Of a DNA stretch of 64,000 nucleotides, positions 10,393-19,861 are shown piece after piece. Both the position numbers and the translations under genes were made by a program. How positions within the stretch are numbered: position 1 is the first letter of the stretch; every line of letters starts with the position of its first letter. The notes beneath the pieces are model-generated. The model was not told the DNA's origin. It searched no databases and saw nothing but the letters and a program-made list of their open reading frames with translations. The DNA is taken from positions 1 to 64,000 of the forward strand of contig JAEUOZ010000041.1 in NCBI GenBank assembly GCA_016790225.1, read 5' to 3'. The DNA is from Rubrivivax sp. GTDB taxonomy: Bacteria; Pseudomonadota; Gammaproteobacteria; Burkholderiales; Burkholderiaceae.

Positions 10393-11694
10393 TCAGCCAG
10401 GGGCCGGGGCATCCGCAGCCGGCACGCGGTGGCTGGCCTCATTCTGCGCCTGCCACCAGCGGGCGGCGGACTCGCCGGCCTGGCGGCCGGTGCTGAAGCA
10501 GGCGGTGAGCAGGTAGCCGCCGGTGGGGGCTTCCCAGTCGAGCATCTCGCCGCAGGCAAAGACACCCGGCCGCGCGCGCAGCATGAGCTCGGGCGTCAGG
10601 CCTTCGAAGTGCAGGCCACCCGCGCTGCTGATCGCCTCGGCCAGCGGACGGGGGCGCAGCAGGCGCATGGGCAGCGCCTTGATGAAGGCCGCCAGCGCCT
10701 CGGGCTGCGCCCAGGCCGCCGCCGGGGCCAGCTCGCGCAGCAGCGCCATCTTCACGCCCGCCAGCTTCAGGCGCGACTGCAGGTGCGATGACATCGAGCG
10801 CGAGCCCCGCGGGTGCAGAACGTCCTGCAGCACCGCGGCCGTGTCCCGATCGGGCAGCAGATCCCAGTGCACGGTGACCTCGCCATCGCGGGCGATGGTG
10901 CGGCGCAGATCGGCCGAGGCGGCATAGACCAGCCCGCCTTCCACGCCGCCCTGCGTCAGCACCGCCTCGCCGCGGCGGTGCTGCGTGCGGCCCTGGGCAT
11001 CGGCCCAGCGCAGCGCCACGGTCTTCAGCGGCGCGCCGGCAAAGCGGCTCGCGAGGTGCTCGCTCCAGCCGGGCCCGTCGAAGCCGCAGTTGCTGGGCAC
11101 CAGATCACCCACCGGCGCCCCGGCCTGGCGCAGCACGGGCACCCAGGCTCCATCGGAACCTAGCTGCGGCCAGCTGCCGCCACCCAGCGCCAGCACGGTG
11201 GCGCCGGCCGTCTGCTCGCGCTCGCCCTGCGGCGTGGCCCAGCGGCAGGCCCCTTCGGCCGACCAACCCAGCCAGCGGTGCCGCACGTGCACACGCAGCC
11301 CCTGGCCGCGCAGCAGGTGCAGCCAGGCACGCAGCAACGGCGCGGCCTTCATCTCCTGCGGGAAGACCCGCATCGAGCTGCCCACGAAGGTGCTGATGCC
11401 CAGGCCCTGCGCCCAGGCGCGCAGCTCATCGGCACCCAGGCGCGCCAGCAGCGGCTGAAGCTGCGGCGCCCGCTCGGCATAGCGGGCCACGAAGGGCGCA
11501 AAGGGTTCGGCATGGGTCAGGTTGAGCCCGCCCTTGCCCGCCAGCAGGAACTTGCGGCCCACCGAAGGCATGGCATCGAAGAGGTCCACCGGCACGCCTT
11601 GCGCCAGCAGCGCCTCGGCCGCCATCAGGCCCGCCGGGCCGCCACCGATCACGGCGACACCCGGCAGGGCGGTGGGAAGGGCTGCGGTGCTCAT
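10393..11694 (-). CDS. NAD(P)/FAD-dependent flavoprotein, TIGR03862 / HI0933-like
   Basis: A 433-residue flavoprotein. It opens with the FAD dinucleotide fold VAVIGGGPAGLMAAEALL, then GRKFLLAGKGGLNLTH, which is diagnostic of the HI0933/YhiN family. The C-terminus GVFACGEMLDWEAPTGGYLLTACFSTGRQAG is the conserved second FAD contact. The Phe/Gly-Ser insertion STFVGSSMRVFP matches the proteobacterial TIGR03862 branch. The substrate and redox partner of this family are unknown. It is monocistronic and divergent from the YeeE pair. Confidence 0.93.
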   Translation of the reverse strand: MSTAALPTALPGVAVIGGGPAGLMAAEALLAQGVPVDLFDAMPSVGRKFLLAGKGGLNLTHAEPFAPFVARYAERAPQLQPLLARLGADELRAWAQGLGISTFVGSSMRVFPQEMKAAPLLRAWLHLLRGQGLRVHVRHRWLGWSAEGACRWATPQGEREQTAGATVLALGGGSWPQLGSDGAWVPVLRQAGAPVGDLVPSNCGFDGPGWSEHLASRFAGAPLKTVALRWADAQGRTQHRRGEAVLTQGGVEGGLVYAASADLRRTIARDGEVTVHWDLLPDRDTAAVLQDVLHPRGSRSMSSHLQSRLKLAGVKMALLRELAPAAAWAQPEALAAFIKALPMRLLRPRPLAEAISSAGGLHFEGLTPELMLRARPGVFACGEMLDWEAPTGGYLLTACFSTGRQAGESAARWWQAQNEASHRVPAADAPAPG

Positions 11695-11767
11695 GACGGG
11701 ATGCTAGGGCTTCGGGCGGGCGCCGGCTGGCGACAATGCCGGCCTTCTGGATGGCAGGGGTCTGCAG

Positions 11768-12241
11768 ATGATGGCGACGTGGTTTCCGCTGGGCTGGCAG
11801 CACTATCTGGCGGGCGGCCTGTGCATCGGGGCCGGGGTGGCGCTGCTGTACCTGGCCACGGGGCGGCTGGCCGGCATGAGCTCGGTCTTCAGCGCCGGCT
11901 GGTCTTACCTCTCGTCCAGCCCCTTCTTCCAGCAGCCGCGCTGGCTGAGCAGCCGCGTGTGGCGGTTGCAGCTGGCCTTGGGCCTGGTGCTGGGCGCAGC
12001 CCTGCGGTGGCTGTGGCTCGGGCCGGCGGAGCCGCTGCGCACGGCGGTGCCCGAATGGCGCCTGCTGCTGGGCGGCCTGGTGGCCGGCTATGGCGCGCGC
12101 CTGGCCGGCGGCTGCACCTCGGGCCACGGCATCTGCGGGCTGGCTTCGCTGAAGCTCGCCTCGCTGGGCGCGGTGCTGATCTTCATGGCCACGGGCTTTG
12201 CCACCGCGCTGGGCCTGGCCGCACTGGGAGCGCAGCCATGA
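11768..12241 (+). CDS. YeeE/YedE family inner-membrane protein, first half
   Basis: A 157-residue membrane protein with about four helices, one half of the YeeE/YedE sulfur-transport fold. Full-length relatives such as TsuA carry thiosulfate through conserved cysteines. The signature RLAGGCTSGHGICGLASL carries two cysteines at the presumed substrate path. The stop overlaps the next start (ATGA), so the two half-transporters are coupled and probably form a heterodimer equal to one YeeE. ATG 11768 is followed directly by a second ATG. The exact sulfur species is not determined by sequence. Confidence 0.93.
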   Translation: MMATWFPLGWQHYLAGGLCIGAGVALLYLATGRLAGMSSVFSAGWSYLSSSPFFQQPRWLSSRVWRLQLALGLVLGAALRWLWLGPAEPLRTAVPEWRLLLGGLVAGYGARLAGGCTSGHGICGLASLKLASLGAVLIFMATGFATALGLAALGAQP

Positions 12242-12672
12242 AGGCGGCCTTGCGGGCCGGGGCGGTCGTCACATCAGGTGCCTTGTTCGGCTTCGGGCTC
12301 GCCTGGTCGGGCATGGTGCGGCCGGAAGTGGTGCTGAGCTTCCTCACGCTCCAGGATGCCGGCCTGCTGCTGGTGATGGCCGGCGGCATGGGCGTGGCGC
12401 TGCTGGCCTACCAGCTCTTTCCGCGCCTGCGCCGCGAGCCCTGGCTGGGCGGGTCGTTCGAGCCGCACACGGCGCAGATGCAGCGCGACACCTGGCTGGG
12501 CGCCGCGCTCTTCGGCGTGGGCTGGGGCCTGAGCGGCGTCTGCCCCGGGCCGGCCATCGCCGGGCTGGGCACCGGCAATGTGCAGCTCCTGTGGGTGCTG
12601 GCGGGCCTGGCGGGCGGCGCCTGGCTGCATGGCATCACGCAGAAGCCGGCTGCCCTGCCGCAGGAGGGTTGA
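12238..12672 (+). CDS. YeeE/YedE (DUF6691) family inner-membrane protein, second half
   Basis: A 144-residue partner of the preceding gene, overlapping it by 4 bases. It has four hydrophobic segments. The conserved half-site GWGLSGVCPGPAIAGLGTG carries a cysteine that matches the first half's CTSGHGIC motif. Together the two genes would make a thiosulfate or related sulfur-compound importer. Split pairs of this type are common in proteobacteria, often beside rhodanese or persulfide genes; none is adjacent here. The gene converges with an aldo/keto reductase across 23 bases. Confidence 0.93.
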   Translation: MKAALRAGAVVTSGALFGFGLAWSGMVRPEVVLSFLTLQDAGLLLVMAGGMGVALLAYQLFPRLRREPWLGGSFEPHTAQMQRDTWLGAALFGVGWGLSGVCPGPAIAGLGTGNVQLLWVLAGLAGGAWLHGITQKPAALPQEG

Positions 12673-12695
12673 CGGGGCTGCAGCCGGGACACCCG

Positions 12696-13682
12696 CTACT
12701 GCGCCAGCGGCGCCGTCAGGGCCTCGATGCGTGCCATGATGTCAGGCGTCAGCTGCGGCAGCAGCTTCAGCGCGCCCAGGTTGTCCTGCAGCTGATCCAG
12801 CCGCGAGGCGCCGGTGATGACCGAGCTGACCTGCGGGTTGCGCGCCACCCAGGCCAGCGCCAGCTGCGCGGTGCTGCCGCCCAGCTCGGCCGCGATGGGG
12901 GCCAACTGGGCGACGGCGCCATTGCGCGCCGGGTGCGTGAGCCCCTCGCGCAGGAAGGCCATGTTCTCCAGCGTGCCCCGGCTGCCGGCCGGGATGCCGC
13001 CCGCATACTTGCCGGTCAGCAGGCCGGAGGCCAGCGGGCTCCAGGTCGTGAGGCCGAGGCCGCACTCCGCATAGAGGCGCGCATATTCCTGCTCCACCCG
13101 CTGGCGGTGGAACAGGTGGTACTGCGGCTGCTCCATCACCGGGCGGTGCCAGCCGTGGCGATCGGCCAGCTCCCAGGCAGCGCGGATGTCGGCGGCGCTC
13201 CATTCGCTGGTACCCCAGTACAGCGCCTTGCCTTGCACGATCAGATCGTTCATCGCGCGGGCCGTCTCCTCGATCGGCGTGTGCGGATCGGGCCGGTGGC
13301 AGTAGATCAGATCGATGTGCTCCAGGCCCAGGCGGCGCAGGCTGCCGTCCACGGCCTGCATCAGGTATTTGCGGTTCAGCGTGTCCTTGCGGTTGACCGC
13401 CTCGCCCTGCCGATCCAGGCCCCAGAAATATTTGCTGGACACCACATAGTTCAGCCGCGGCCAGGCCAGCTGCCGCAGCGCGGCGCCCATGATCTCTTCG
13501 CTGCGGCCACCGGCGTAGACCTCGGCGTTGTCGAAGAAGTTGACGCCGGCATCGAAGGCTGCGGCCAGCATCTCGGCGGCGGACTTCACATCGACCTGGT
13601 TGTGGTACGTCACCCAGGAGCCCAGCGAGAAGACGCTCAGCTTCAGGCCGCTGCGGCCCAGGCGGCGGTAGACCATGCTCAT
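12696..13682 (-). CDS. Aldo/keto reductase, potassium-channel-beta-like (AKR)
   Basis: NADPH-dependent cytoplasmic reductase of 328 residues. The TIM-barrel AKR tetrad is visible: Asp and Tyr in [11 protein letters not shown], Lys in VVSSKYFWG, His in LIYCHRPD. The C-terminal NADP-binding stretch is [14 protein letters not shown]. The sequence resembles the AKR6/KCNAB and YghZ group. The start [16 protein letters not shown] overlaps the upstream AKR gene by 4 bases, so translation is coupled. Physiological carbonyl substrates are unknown; detoxification of aldehydes is the usual proposal. Confidence 0.94.
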   Translation of the reverse strand: MSMVYRRLGRSGLKLSVFSLGSWVTYHNQVDVKSAAEMLAAAFDAGVNFFDNAEVYAGGRSEEIMGAALRQLAWPRLNYVVSSKYFWGLDRQGEAVNRKDTLNRKYLMQAVDGSLRRLGLEHIDLIYCHRPDPHTPIEETARAMNDLIVQGKALYWGTSEWSAADIRAAWELADRHGWHRPVMEQPQYHLFHRQRVEQEYARLYAECGLGLTTWSPLASGLLTGKYAGGIPAGSRGTLENMAFLREGLTHPARNGAVAQLAPIAAELGGSTAQLALAWVARNPQVSSVITGASRLDQLQDNLGALKLLPQLTPDIMARIEALTAPLAQ

Positions 13683-14695
13683 GCGGCGTACTCCTCGGTA
13701 TCGACTTCTCGGCTGTTCTGTTCGTTGTAGCGCGGGCCGCTCACGGCGGCCGGCTGCCACAGCGCATCCAGGCGCTGCAGCAGATCGCTGCTGAGCTGAA
13801 CCGTCAGCGCCGACAGATCGTCCTGCAGGTGTTCGGCGCGCGTGGTGCCCGGGATGGGCAGCACCTGCGGCGCCTGGTGCAGCAGCCAGGCCAGCGCCAG
13901 CTGGGCCGGCGAGCAGCCCGCCTGCTCGGCCAGCGCGGCATGGCGGCGGGCCAGCTGCAGGTTGCGTGCGTAATGCGGTGCCTCGAAGCGCGGCATCGAG
14001 CGGCGGATGTCCTTGGGCTCGAAGCTCGCCGGCTCCGGCGGCTTTGCCGTCAGCAGGCCGCGCGCAACGGGGCTGAAGGCCACCAGCGCCACGCCCAGTT
14101 CGCCGCAGGCCTGCAGCACCGCGAGTTCCACGTTGCGCGACCACAGCGAATATTCCGACTGCACGGCGGCGATCGGGTGCTCGGCCTGCGCGCGGCGCAG
14201 CGTGCCAGCGCTGACCTCGCTCAGGCCCAGCGCGCCGATCTTGCCCTCGGCCTTCAGGCGCGCCATCTCGCCCACGGATTCTTCGATGGGCACGCCCTTG
14301 TCCCAGCGGTGCAGGTAGTACAGATCGATGTGATCGGTGCCCAGGCGCTGCAGGCTGGCCTCGCAATCGCGGCGGATGCTGGCCGGGCGGCCGTCGATCA
14401 CGCGCTGCAGCGCGCCGCCAGGCCCGACCGGCTGGCCCGTCAGGCCGCCCTTGCTGCACAGCAGGATGTGCCGGCGGTGCGGCGCGAGCACCGGCCCGAC
14501 CAGCGATTCATTGCTGCCGAAGCCGTAGAGCGCCGCCGTGTCGAAGAGCGTCACGCCGGCATCGAGCGCCGCGTGCAGCAGCGCACGCCCCTGCTCGGGC
14601 GTGGGCGGCTTGCCGTAGGCGTGGCTCAGGTTCATGCAGCCCAGGCCGATGGCGCTGACCTCTCGGCCGGCGAGGCTGCGGGTGGGAAGGCTCAT
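13679..14695 (-). CDS. Aldo/keto reductase, second subfamily
   Basis: A 338-residue AKR-fold enzyme with catalytic residues in [22 protein letters not shown] and LYYLHRWD. The cofactor site is [15 protein letters not shown]. It differs from its downstream partner in motif spelling and belongs to the YakC/AKR13-like group, so the pair is not a recent duplication. The last residues EVDTEEYAA run into the partner's ATG (ATGA overlap). The start is [22 protein letters not shown]. Confidence 0.94.
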   Translation of the reverse strand: MSLPTRSLAGREVSAIGLGCMNLSHAYGKPPTPEQGRALLHAALDAGVTLFDTAALYGFGSNESLVGPVLAPHRRHILLCSKGGLTGQPVGPGGALQRVIDGRPASIRRDCEASLQRLGTDHIDLYYLHRWDKGVPIEESVGEMARLKAEGKIGALGLSEVSAGTLRRAQAEHPIAAVQSEYSLWSRNVELAVLQACGELGVALVAFSPVARGLLTAKPPEPASFEPKDIRRSMPRFEAPHYARNLQLARRHAALAEQAGCSPAQLALAWLLHQAPQVLPIPGTTRAEHLQDDLSALTVQLSSDLLQRLDALWQPAAVSGPRYNEQNSREVDTEEYAA

Positions 14696-14731
14696 CTTCA
14701 GGTTCCGGGAAAGGGCCGCCTGGGCAGACCG

Positions 14732-15949
14732 TCAAGGTTTCAGTTGACGCGCAGCTGCGGCCTCTTCGTCGATGGCGCCCTGCACGCTGCGGTAGAAGGC
14801 CTCGCGCGATTCGGACGCGGTGGGGTCGGTGGCGCCGCCGCCCCAGTTGGCGTTGGAGGCGATGACCAGCTTGCGCTTGGGATCGATGAAGATGCCCTGG
14901 CCGAAGATGCCGCGCGCGGCAAAGCTGCCGTCATCGTAGGTCCACCACTGATAGCCGTAGCCGCGCCCGGGTTTGCCGATGTCGGCACGCTTGGAGGTGG
15001 CATCGGCCAGCCAGCCTTCAGGCAGCATGGGCTTGCCCAGCAGCAGCGCACCATCCAGCACGAAGAGCCCGAAACGGGCGAAATCCCGCGTCGCCGCCTG
15101 GATGCAGCAGCCGCTGATCTCCTGCCCGGTCTTGCTGAGGATCCAGGTGGCCTGCTGCTCCATGCCGGCCGGTCGCCAGATCTTCTCCGCCAGGTACTCG
15201 GCCAGCGGCTTGCGCGTGGCCTGGCTGACCAGAATGCCCACCAGGTTGGTCTCGCCGGTGCTGTAGTGCCAGCGCGTGCCGGCCGGCGCTTCGCGCGGGA
15301 GCTTGCGCAGGTAGCTCACCAGCGCATCGACGCCGTCCTCGGGCACGTGGTTGTTGAAGCGCGCGACATCGGCATTCGGATCGGCATAGTCTTCGTTCCA
15401 CTTCACGCCCGAGGTCATGGTGAGCAGCTGGCGCAGGCTCACGTCGTCGTAGGCCGAGCCCTTCATCGCCGGGATGTACTGGCTGACCTTGTCGTCCATG
15501 CTGCGGATGTAGCCATCGGCGATGGCCGCGCCCACCAGCGTGGAGGTGATGGACTTGGCCACGGAAAAGCTCGTCCAGCGGCCCTGCGCATCGAAGCCCA
15601 GGCCATAGCGCTCCACGCGCAGGCGGCCGTCGTGCACGATCAGCAGCGCCGCGCTGCGCTGCATCGCCATGTAGGCGTCGATCTCCAGCGACAGCTTCAG
15701 CGGCGGGCCGGGCGGCAGCGGCCGCGGCGTGGGGCCCGCGGGAACGGCGCGCGCCTTGGCCAGCACGGGCAGGCGATCCAGCGCGCGGAAGGCGGCGTCC
15801 CGCTGGGGCTCGCTCCAGAAGAGCAGGTCGCGGTTGGTGGGCAGGGTGGCCAGCAGGCCGCGGGTCTCCTTGTCCAGGCTGAACCAGCCGGCCACGCCGG
15901 CGAGCACCACAACGGCCAGGACGGCACCGAGGATCTTCTTGAAGGACAT
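14732..15949 (-). CDS. Membrane-anchored serine hydrolase, beta-lactamase (class C) family
   Basis: A 405-residue serine hydrolase of the penicillin-binding/beta-lactamase-C fold. Residues 1-24 form one membrane anchor, so the catalytic part lies in the periplasm. The active-site SxxK is S129-V-A-K132. The second motif appears as WHYSTGE (YST in place of the usual YxN). FGQGIFIDP near the end corresponds to the HxG/KTG strand. Relatives include 6-aminohexanoate-dimer hydrolase-like enzymes and esterases. The substrate is unresolved and beta-lactam resistance should not be assumed. Confidence 0.9.
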   Translation of the reverse strand: MSFKKILGAVLAVVVLAGVAGWFSLDKETRGLLATLPTNRDLLFWSEPQRDAAFRALDRLPVLAKARAVPAGPTPRPLPPGPPLKLSLEIDAYMAMQRSAALLIVHDGRLRVERYGLGFDAQGRWTSFSVAKSITSTLVGAAIADGYIRSMDDKVSQYIPAMKGSAYDDVSLRQLLTMTSGVKWNEDYADPNADVARFNNHVPEDGVDALVSYLRKLPREAPAGTRWHYSTGETNLVGILVSQATRKPLAEYLAEKIWRPAGMEQQATWILSKTGQEISGCCIQAATRDFARFGLFVLDGALLLGKPMLPEGWLADATSKRADIGKPGRGYGYQWWTYDDGSFAARGIFGQGIFIDPKRKLVIASNANWGGGATDPTASESREAFYRSVQGAIDEEAAAARQLKP

Positions 15950-16056
15950 GGGACAGGCAAGGCAAAGACGTCGACGATACGTGCGGGCGCGACGCTGACA
16001 ACCGGCAATGGCCCTGAGTCACCGGCTGGCGCCATCTGCGGTGCGACACTGGCCCG

Positions 16057-17223
16057 ATGTCCCGCACGCCTTCCACCGCCCTCGCCCGCAGCGTCGTCGG
16101 CACCGCACCCAGCGGCGAATCGCGCGAGCACCGGCGCTTCCAGCAGTTGCTGCAGCGCATCGACGACGCACGCGCCCGCCTGGCGCTGTGGCAGGAGCAG
16201 CTGCCCCTGTTTGCCCAATCGCACCAGGAGCGCGTCGAGCCCGTGCGGCAGCGCCTGCTGGCGCGGCGCCGCGAGTGGGTCTTCGAGCTGGAGCAGCTGA
16301 TGCTCGGGCGCAAGTGGGGCAAGGCCGAGCGGCAGACGCTTGAGATGCTCATCGTCGATCAGGCGCTGGATCTGATCGAGGAAACCGCAGACGAAGACGC
16401 TGCCGAGCTGAAGGCGCTGTATCAGCGCATCACGGGCACGGCCTTCGAAGCGCTGGCGCAGCAGCAGGTGGATGCGCTGAAGGCCGCGCTGGAAGAGGTC
16501 TCCGGCCTGGATCTGGGCGATGAACCCGCCGAATCGATCGAGCAGCTGATGCAGCGGGCCCACGCCCACATGCATGCCCAGATGCACGACCCGGCGGCCA
16601 GCGCAGGGCCTGACCACGGGCGTTCGCGCCGGAAGGGCCGCGGCAGCGCCGCGCAGAAGAAGGCGCAGCTCGAAGCCGATCGCATCTCCCAGACGGTGAA
16701 GGAGGTCTATCGCAAGCTGGCCGGCGCTCTGCATCCGGATCGCGCCCCGGCCGATGCCAGCCCGGCGCAGCGCGCCCTGATGGGCGAGCGCATGGCGCGC
16801 GCCAACGCAGCCTATGCCGCGGGCGACCTGCTGAGCCTGCTGAGCCTGCAGCTGGAGATCGAGCAGGTGGACCTGTCACGCCCGGCGCAGCTGCCGCTGG
16901 AGCAGGTGCGCCACTTCAACCGCGTGCTGGCCGAGCAGCTGCGCGAGCTGGACCTGGAGATCCAGGAGCGCGAGCTCACCTTCCAGCGCAGCTTCGGCTA
17001 CGGCGGCAGCAGGCGCATCGACCCAAGCAAGCTGGGCAAGTGGCTCACCGAAGACCTGCGTCAGCTGCTCGCCGCCGAGGCCTCGCTGACCCACGATCAG
17101 CGTGTGCTGCGCAACGATCCGACCGGTGCGCGCTGGCTCTTGAAGGAGATCGCGGCCGAGCGCCGATTCGAGGACGAGATGGCCGAGCTCACGGCCCGCA
17201 GCGCGTTCCGGCGCCGCCCCTGA
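16057..17223 (+). CDS. J-domain-containing protein
   Basis: A 388-residue, highly charged, mostly helical soluble protein. A J-domain-like segment sits at about residues 208-265 with the HPD tripeptide (H226-P-D228) inside YRKLAGALHPDRAP, followed by a conserved-looking ERMARANAAYAAGD helix. This suggests recruitment of a DnaK/Hsp70. The N-terminal 170 residues and the C-terminal 110 (LRELDLEIQERELTFQRSF) look like coiled coils. There is no Gly/Phe region or zinc finger, so it is a specialised class III type. It converges with the STAND NTPase gene across 42 bases. The client is unknown. Confidence 0.85.
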   Translation: MSRTPSTALARSVVGTAPSGESREHRRFQQLLQRIDDARARLALWQEQLPLFAQSHQERVEPVRQRLLARRREWVFELEQLMLGRKWGKAERQTLEMLIVDQALDLIEETADEDAAELKALYQRITGTAFEALAQQQVDALKAALEEVSGLDLGDEPAESIEQLMQRAHAHMHAQMHDPAASAGPDHGRSRRKGRGSAAQKKAQLEADRISQTVKEVYRKLAGALHPDRAPADASPAQRALMGERMARANAAYAAGDLLSLLSLQLEIEQVDLSRPAQLPLEQVRHFNRVLAEQLRELDLEIQERELTFQRSFGYGGSRRIDPSKLGKWLTEDLRQLLAAEASLTHDQRVLRNDPTGARWLLKEIAAERRFEDEMAELTARSAFRRRP

Positions 17224-17265
17224 GCCCCGTGCCCGGCGGCCCCGCGTCAGGCCGGCGCGCCCGGC

Positions 17266-19800
17266 TCAATCCGAGCAGAGGGTCCTGAAGCCGCCCATCG
17301 TGGCCCGCAGCAGCCGCCCGCCCTCGGCCATGAGCAGTCGCTCGTTGGCCTCGGATCGGAACTGGCGCTTGTCCGGCCCCTTCCATTCGGCTTGCGACTT
17401 GATCTCGAAGGTGAATGCGCCGCTGCCCGCAGGCCCTGGGGCGGATTCACCGCCGGCCTTCACGGTGAAGCCGTTGCCGGTGCCGCTGAAGCTGGAGCGC
17501 GCCACGCGCCGGCCGTCCTTCTGTGTCTCGACCCAGAAGACGGCGGGTCCGGAGACCGTGACCGCGCCCTTGAGGCAGCCGCCCGAGGCCAGGGCCCAGC
17601 GCATCGTGAGCCGATCACCGGCTGCGGGCCCTGGGGACGCGCTGCCCGTGGGGCTCGGGCCCGGCGCGGCCACCACGGCCGGTGCGGGCGCCGGCACGGG
17701 CGGCGGGGGGGCGGCGGCCACGGCGGGCGCGGGCGCGGTGGCCTTGGCCGTGCCCGCGCCCGGGCTTGTGCTCAGCTTCAGCTTGTCGCCCTTGGCGGGC
17801 GCGGGCGCCGCCTGGGCCGCTGCCCCAGCCACCGGCGGCGTGATCGCCGTCGTGATGCCGGCCTGCACATCGGCCACGATCTGGGCCGAGGGTGCTGCGC
17901 TGCCCTTGGCATCGGCACCGGCCATGGCCAGCACATCCTGGGTCAAGGCGGCCGCACGCTGCGCGGCCTGCTCATGGGCCTGGGTTCCCTGGCTGGCGCG
18001 AGCTTCCGCCAGGGCTGCGCTCAGCTGCTGGAAGTTCAGCCGCAGATTGGCCAGATCGTCGGCGGCTTCGCGGCCGGCCTGGCGCATCTTGGCCGCTTCC
18101 ATCCAGGACCAGGCGGCCATGCCGCCGGCGGCCACGCACACCGCCAGCAAGCCCACCAGCATGCGGTTCAGGCGCTTCTGACGCTGGCGTGCGTGCGCCT
18201 GCTCCTCGGCGCGCTGGCGCTGCTCCTCGGCCAACGCCAGGGCCTGGGCCAGCTCGCGCTCCTGCGCCAGGCGCTGCGCCTCTTCGCGCTGCCGGGCGGC
18301 CAGGGTCTCGGCATCGCGCGCGCGCTCGCTGTCCTGCAGAAAGGCCAGCGCCTGCTCGAAGCCCGATCCATAACGCCCGGCCCAGGCGGCATTGACGGCT
18401 TCGCGCTCGCGCCACTGCAGCACCTGGGCCAGATCCGGATCGCGCCACAGGCTGGCCTTGCCGGCCTGGTGCAGCGCGGCGGTATCGGCGAGCCGGCGGT
18501 AGGTCTGGGCCGACAAGGCCTCGGCATCGGCCCAGCCGTTCAGCCGCTGCCACACGCGCATCAGGCTCTCGTGCGAGATGTCGATGACGGTCTGCGGCTG
18601 CAGGCTCTCGCCGGCGGGCGGCATCAGGAAAGAGCGGCTGGGCTTGCGGAAGACCTCCAGCACGGCCTCCAGCTCCTGCGGGGAGGCATCGGCGATCGCG
18701 CCCAGACGCTCCAGCGTGGTGGGGCGGCGCACGCCGCGCGGATCGGTCGCCTTGTCGGTGAGCGCGCGGAAGACCTTCTCGCACACGGCTTGCAGGCGCT
18801 CGCCCTGCAGCTCGCCAAATGCACGCTCGGCGTGCCGGTCCAGGGCATGCGCCATGGTGCCGGCCTTCTGGTAGTGCGGCAGATCCAGCGGATGGTCGGG
18901 CTTGCCGGTCGCGCGGTCTTCTTCCCAGTGCGCCCAGGTGCGGTTCATCGCGTGCTGCAGGATCGACAGCTGGTCGGGGTTGTCACCCACGTCATTGACC
19001 AGCTGGTTCAGCAGCACCGAGGAGATCTTCGCGCCGCCCACCGACACGGGGCCGGCGATCGCCAGGCGACGCTCGTCGCGCGTCATGCGCGGCACGAGGT
19101 ACTGGCCGGCATTGATGGCTTCGGCCAGGCCCGGGAACTGCGTGCAGTCGCCCAGGAAGTCGGAGCGCATCGTCAGCACGATGTGGATCGGCACGCTCTT
19201 CTGCTGCACGGCATCGAGCAGCAGGTTGACGAAGGCGGTGGCCTCCTCGGCTGCGCTCATGCGCCCGGGCATCTGCGGTGGCGAGAAGGCGCGGTAGCGG
19301 AACAGCTCCTCGAACTGGTCGACCACGATCAGCAGGTTGACGCCGGGCGCCAGGCGCGCCTGCTCCACCACATCCTGCAGGCCCAGCCGGCTCATGTTCA
19401 GGCTGGTCTCGACGATGCTCTGCAGCGAAAGCCCGCCGGGCGGCGCGGCATCGAACAGCAGGCCGGGTGCCCCCAGCGCCTCGGCCATCGCGTGGATGGG
19501 CCGGCTGCCGGGCCGGAACTGCGCCATGCGCCAGGCATTGCCGGCGCGGCTGTGCAGACCCAGGCGCAAGGCGGGCCGAAGACCGCAGTTGACGAGCGAG
19601 GACTTGCCGCTGCCCGAAGACCCGATCACCGCCAGGAAGCGCGTGGCCGCGAGCTTGTCGACCATCGCGTCGACCTGGTGCTCGCGCCCGAAGAACAAGT
19701 GCTCCTCGTCCTCGTGGAAGGGGCGCAGGCCCGGAAAGGGATTGCCGTGGCTCGGCAAGGCTGGGTGGCCGAACTGCGCGGCTTCCAGGGGCTGGTTCAT
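17266..19800 (-). CDS. Membrane-anchored nSTAND-type NTPase
   Basis: A signal-transducing P-loop NTPase of 844 residues. It opens with NPFPGLRPFHEDEEHLFFGRE, the entry seen in nSTAND1 proteins. Walker A is GSSGSGKSS (60-68), Walker B is LLIVVDQFEE (156-165), and the family's ISHESLMRVWQRL is at 408-420. A coiled coil (495-545), one membrane helix (about 547-568) and a second coiled coil (575-625) follow. After an Ala/Pro stalk (655-728) comes a compact C-terminal domain with two cysteines (742, 842). Arg/Lys before the helix predicts the NTPase inside and the tail in the periplasm. It lies 61 bases downstream of a TIR gene. I took ATG 19800 because the longer frame adds no family sequence. 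A defence or signalling role is inferred. Confidence 0.9.
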   Translation of the reverse strand: MNQPLEAAQFGHPALPSHGNPFPGLRPFHEDEEHLFFGREHQVDAMVDKLAATRFLAVIGSSGSGKSSLVNCGLRPALRLGLHSRAGNAWRMAQFRPGSRPIHAMAEALGAPGLLFDAAPPGGLSLQSIVETSLNMSRLGLQDVVEQARLAPGVNLLIVVDQFEELFRYRAFSPPQMPGRMSAAEEATAFVNLLLDAVQQKSVPIHIVLTMRSDFLGDCTQFPGLAEAINAGQYLVPRMTRDERRLAIAGPVSVGGAKISSVLLNQLVNDVGDNPDQLSILQHAMNRTWAHWEEDRATGKPDHPLDLPHYQKAGTMAHALDRHAERAFGELQGERLQAVCEKVFRALTDKATDPRGVRRPTTLERLGAIADASPQELEAVLEVFRKPSRSFLMPPAGESLQPQTVIDISHESLMRVWQRLNGWADAEALSAQTYRRLADTAALHQAGKASLWRDPDLAQVLQWREREAVNAAWAGRYGSGFEQALAFLQDSERARDAETLAARQREEAQRLAQERELAQALALAEEQRQRAEEQAHARQRQKRLNRMLVGLLAVCVAAGGMAAWSWMEAAKMRQAGREAADDLANLRLNFQQLSAALAEARASQGTQAHEQAAQRAAALTQDVLAMAGADAKGSAAPSAQIVADVQAGITTAITPPVAGAAAQAAPAPAKGDKLKLSTSPGAGTAKATAPAPAVAAAPPPPVPAPAPAVVAAPGPSPTGSASPGPAAGDRLTMRWALASGGCLKGAVTVSGPAVFWVETQKDGRRVARSSFSGTGNGFTVKAGGESAPGPAGSGAFTFEIKSQAEWKGPDKRQFRSEANERLLMAEGGRLLRATMGGFRTLCSD

Positions 19801-19861
19801 GGCGTGTGCGAGGCGAAGGCGGGAGCGGATCCGGCTGCAGCGCGATCCACGGGCATGGGGC

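Noticed and set aside
14732..15949. Beta-lactam resistance from either class-C-fold hydrolase
   Set aside because: The fold is shared by many esterases and peptidases. The motif variation (YST) and the anchored or Tat-exported form do not support calling an AmpC-type enzyme.
13829..16300. Plus-strand open frame opposite the second AKR and serine hydrolase genes
   Set aside because: Spans parts of two real minus-strand genes and runs into the J-protein region in the wrong frame.
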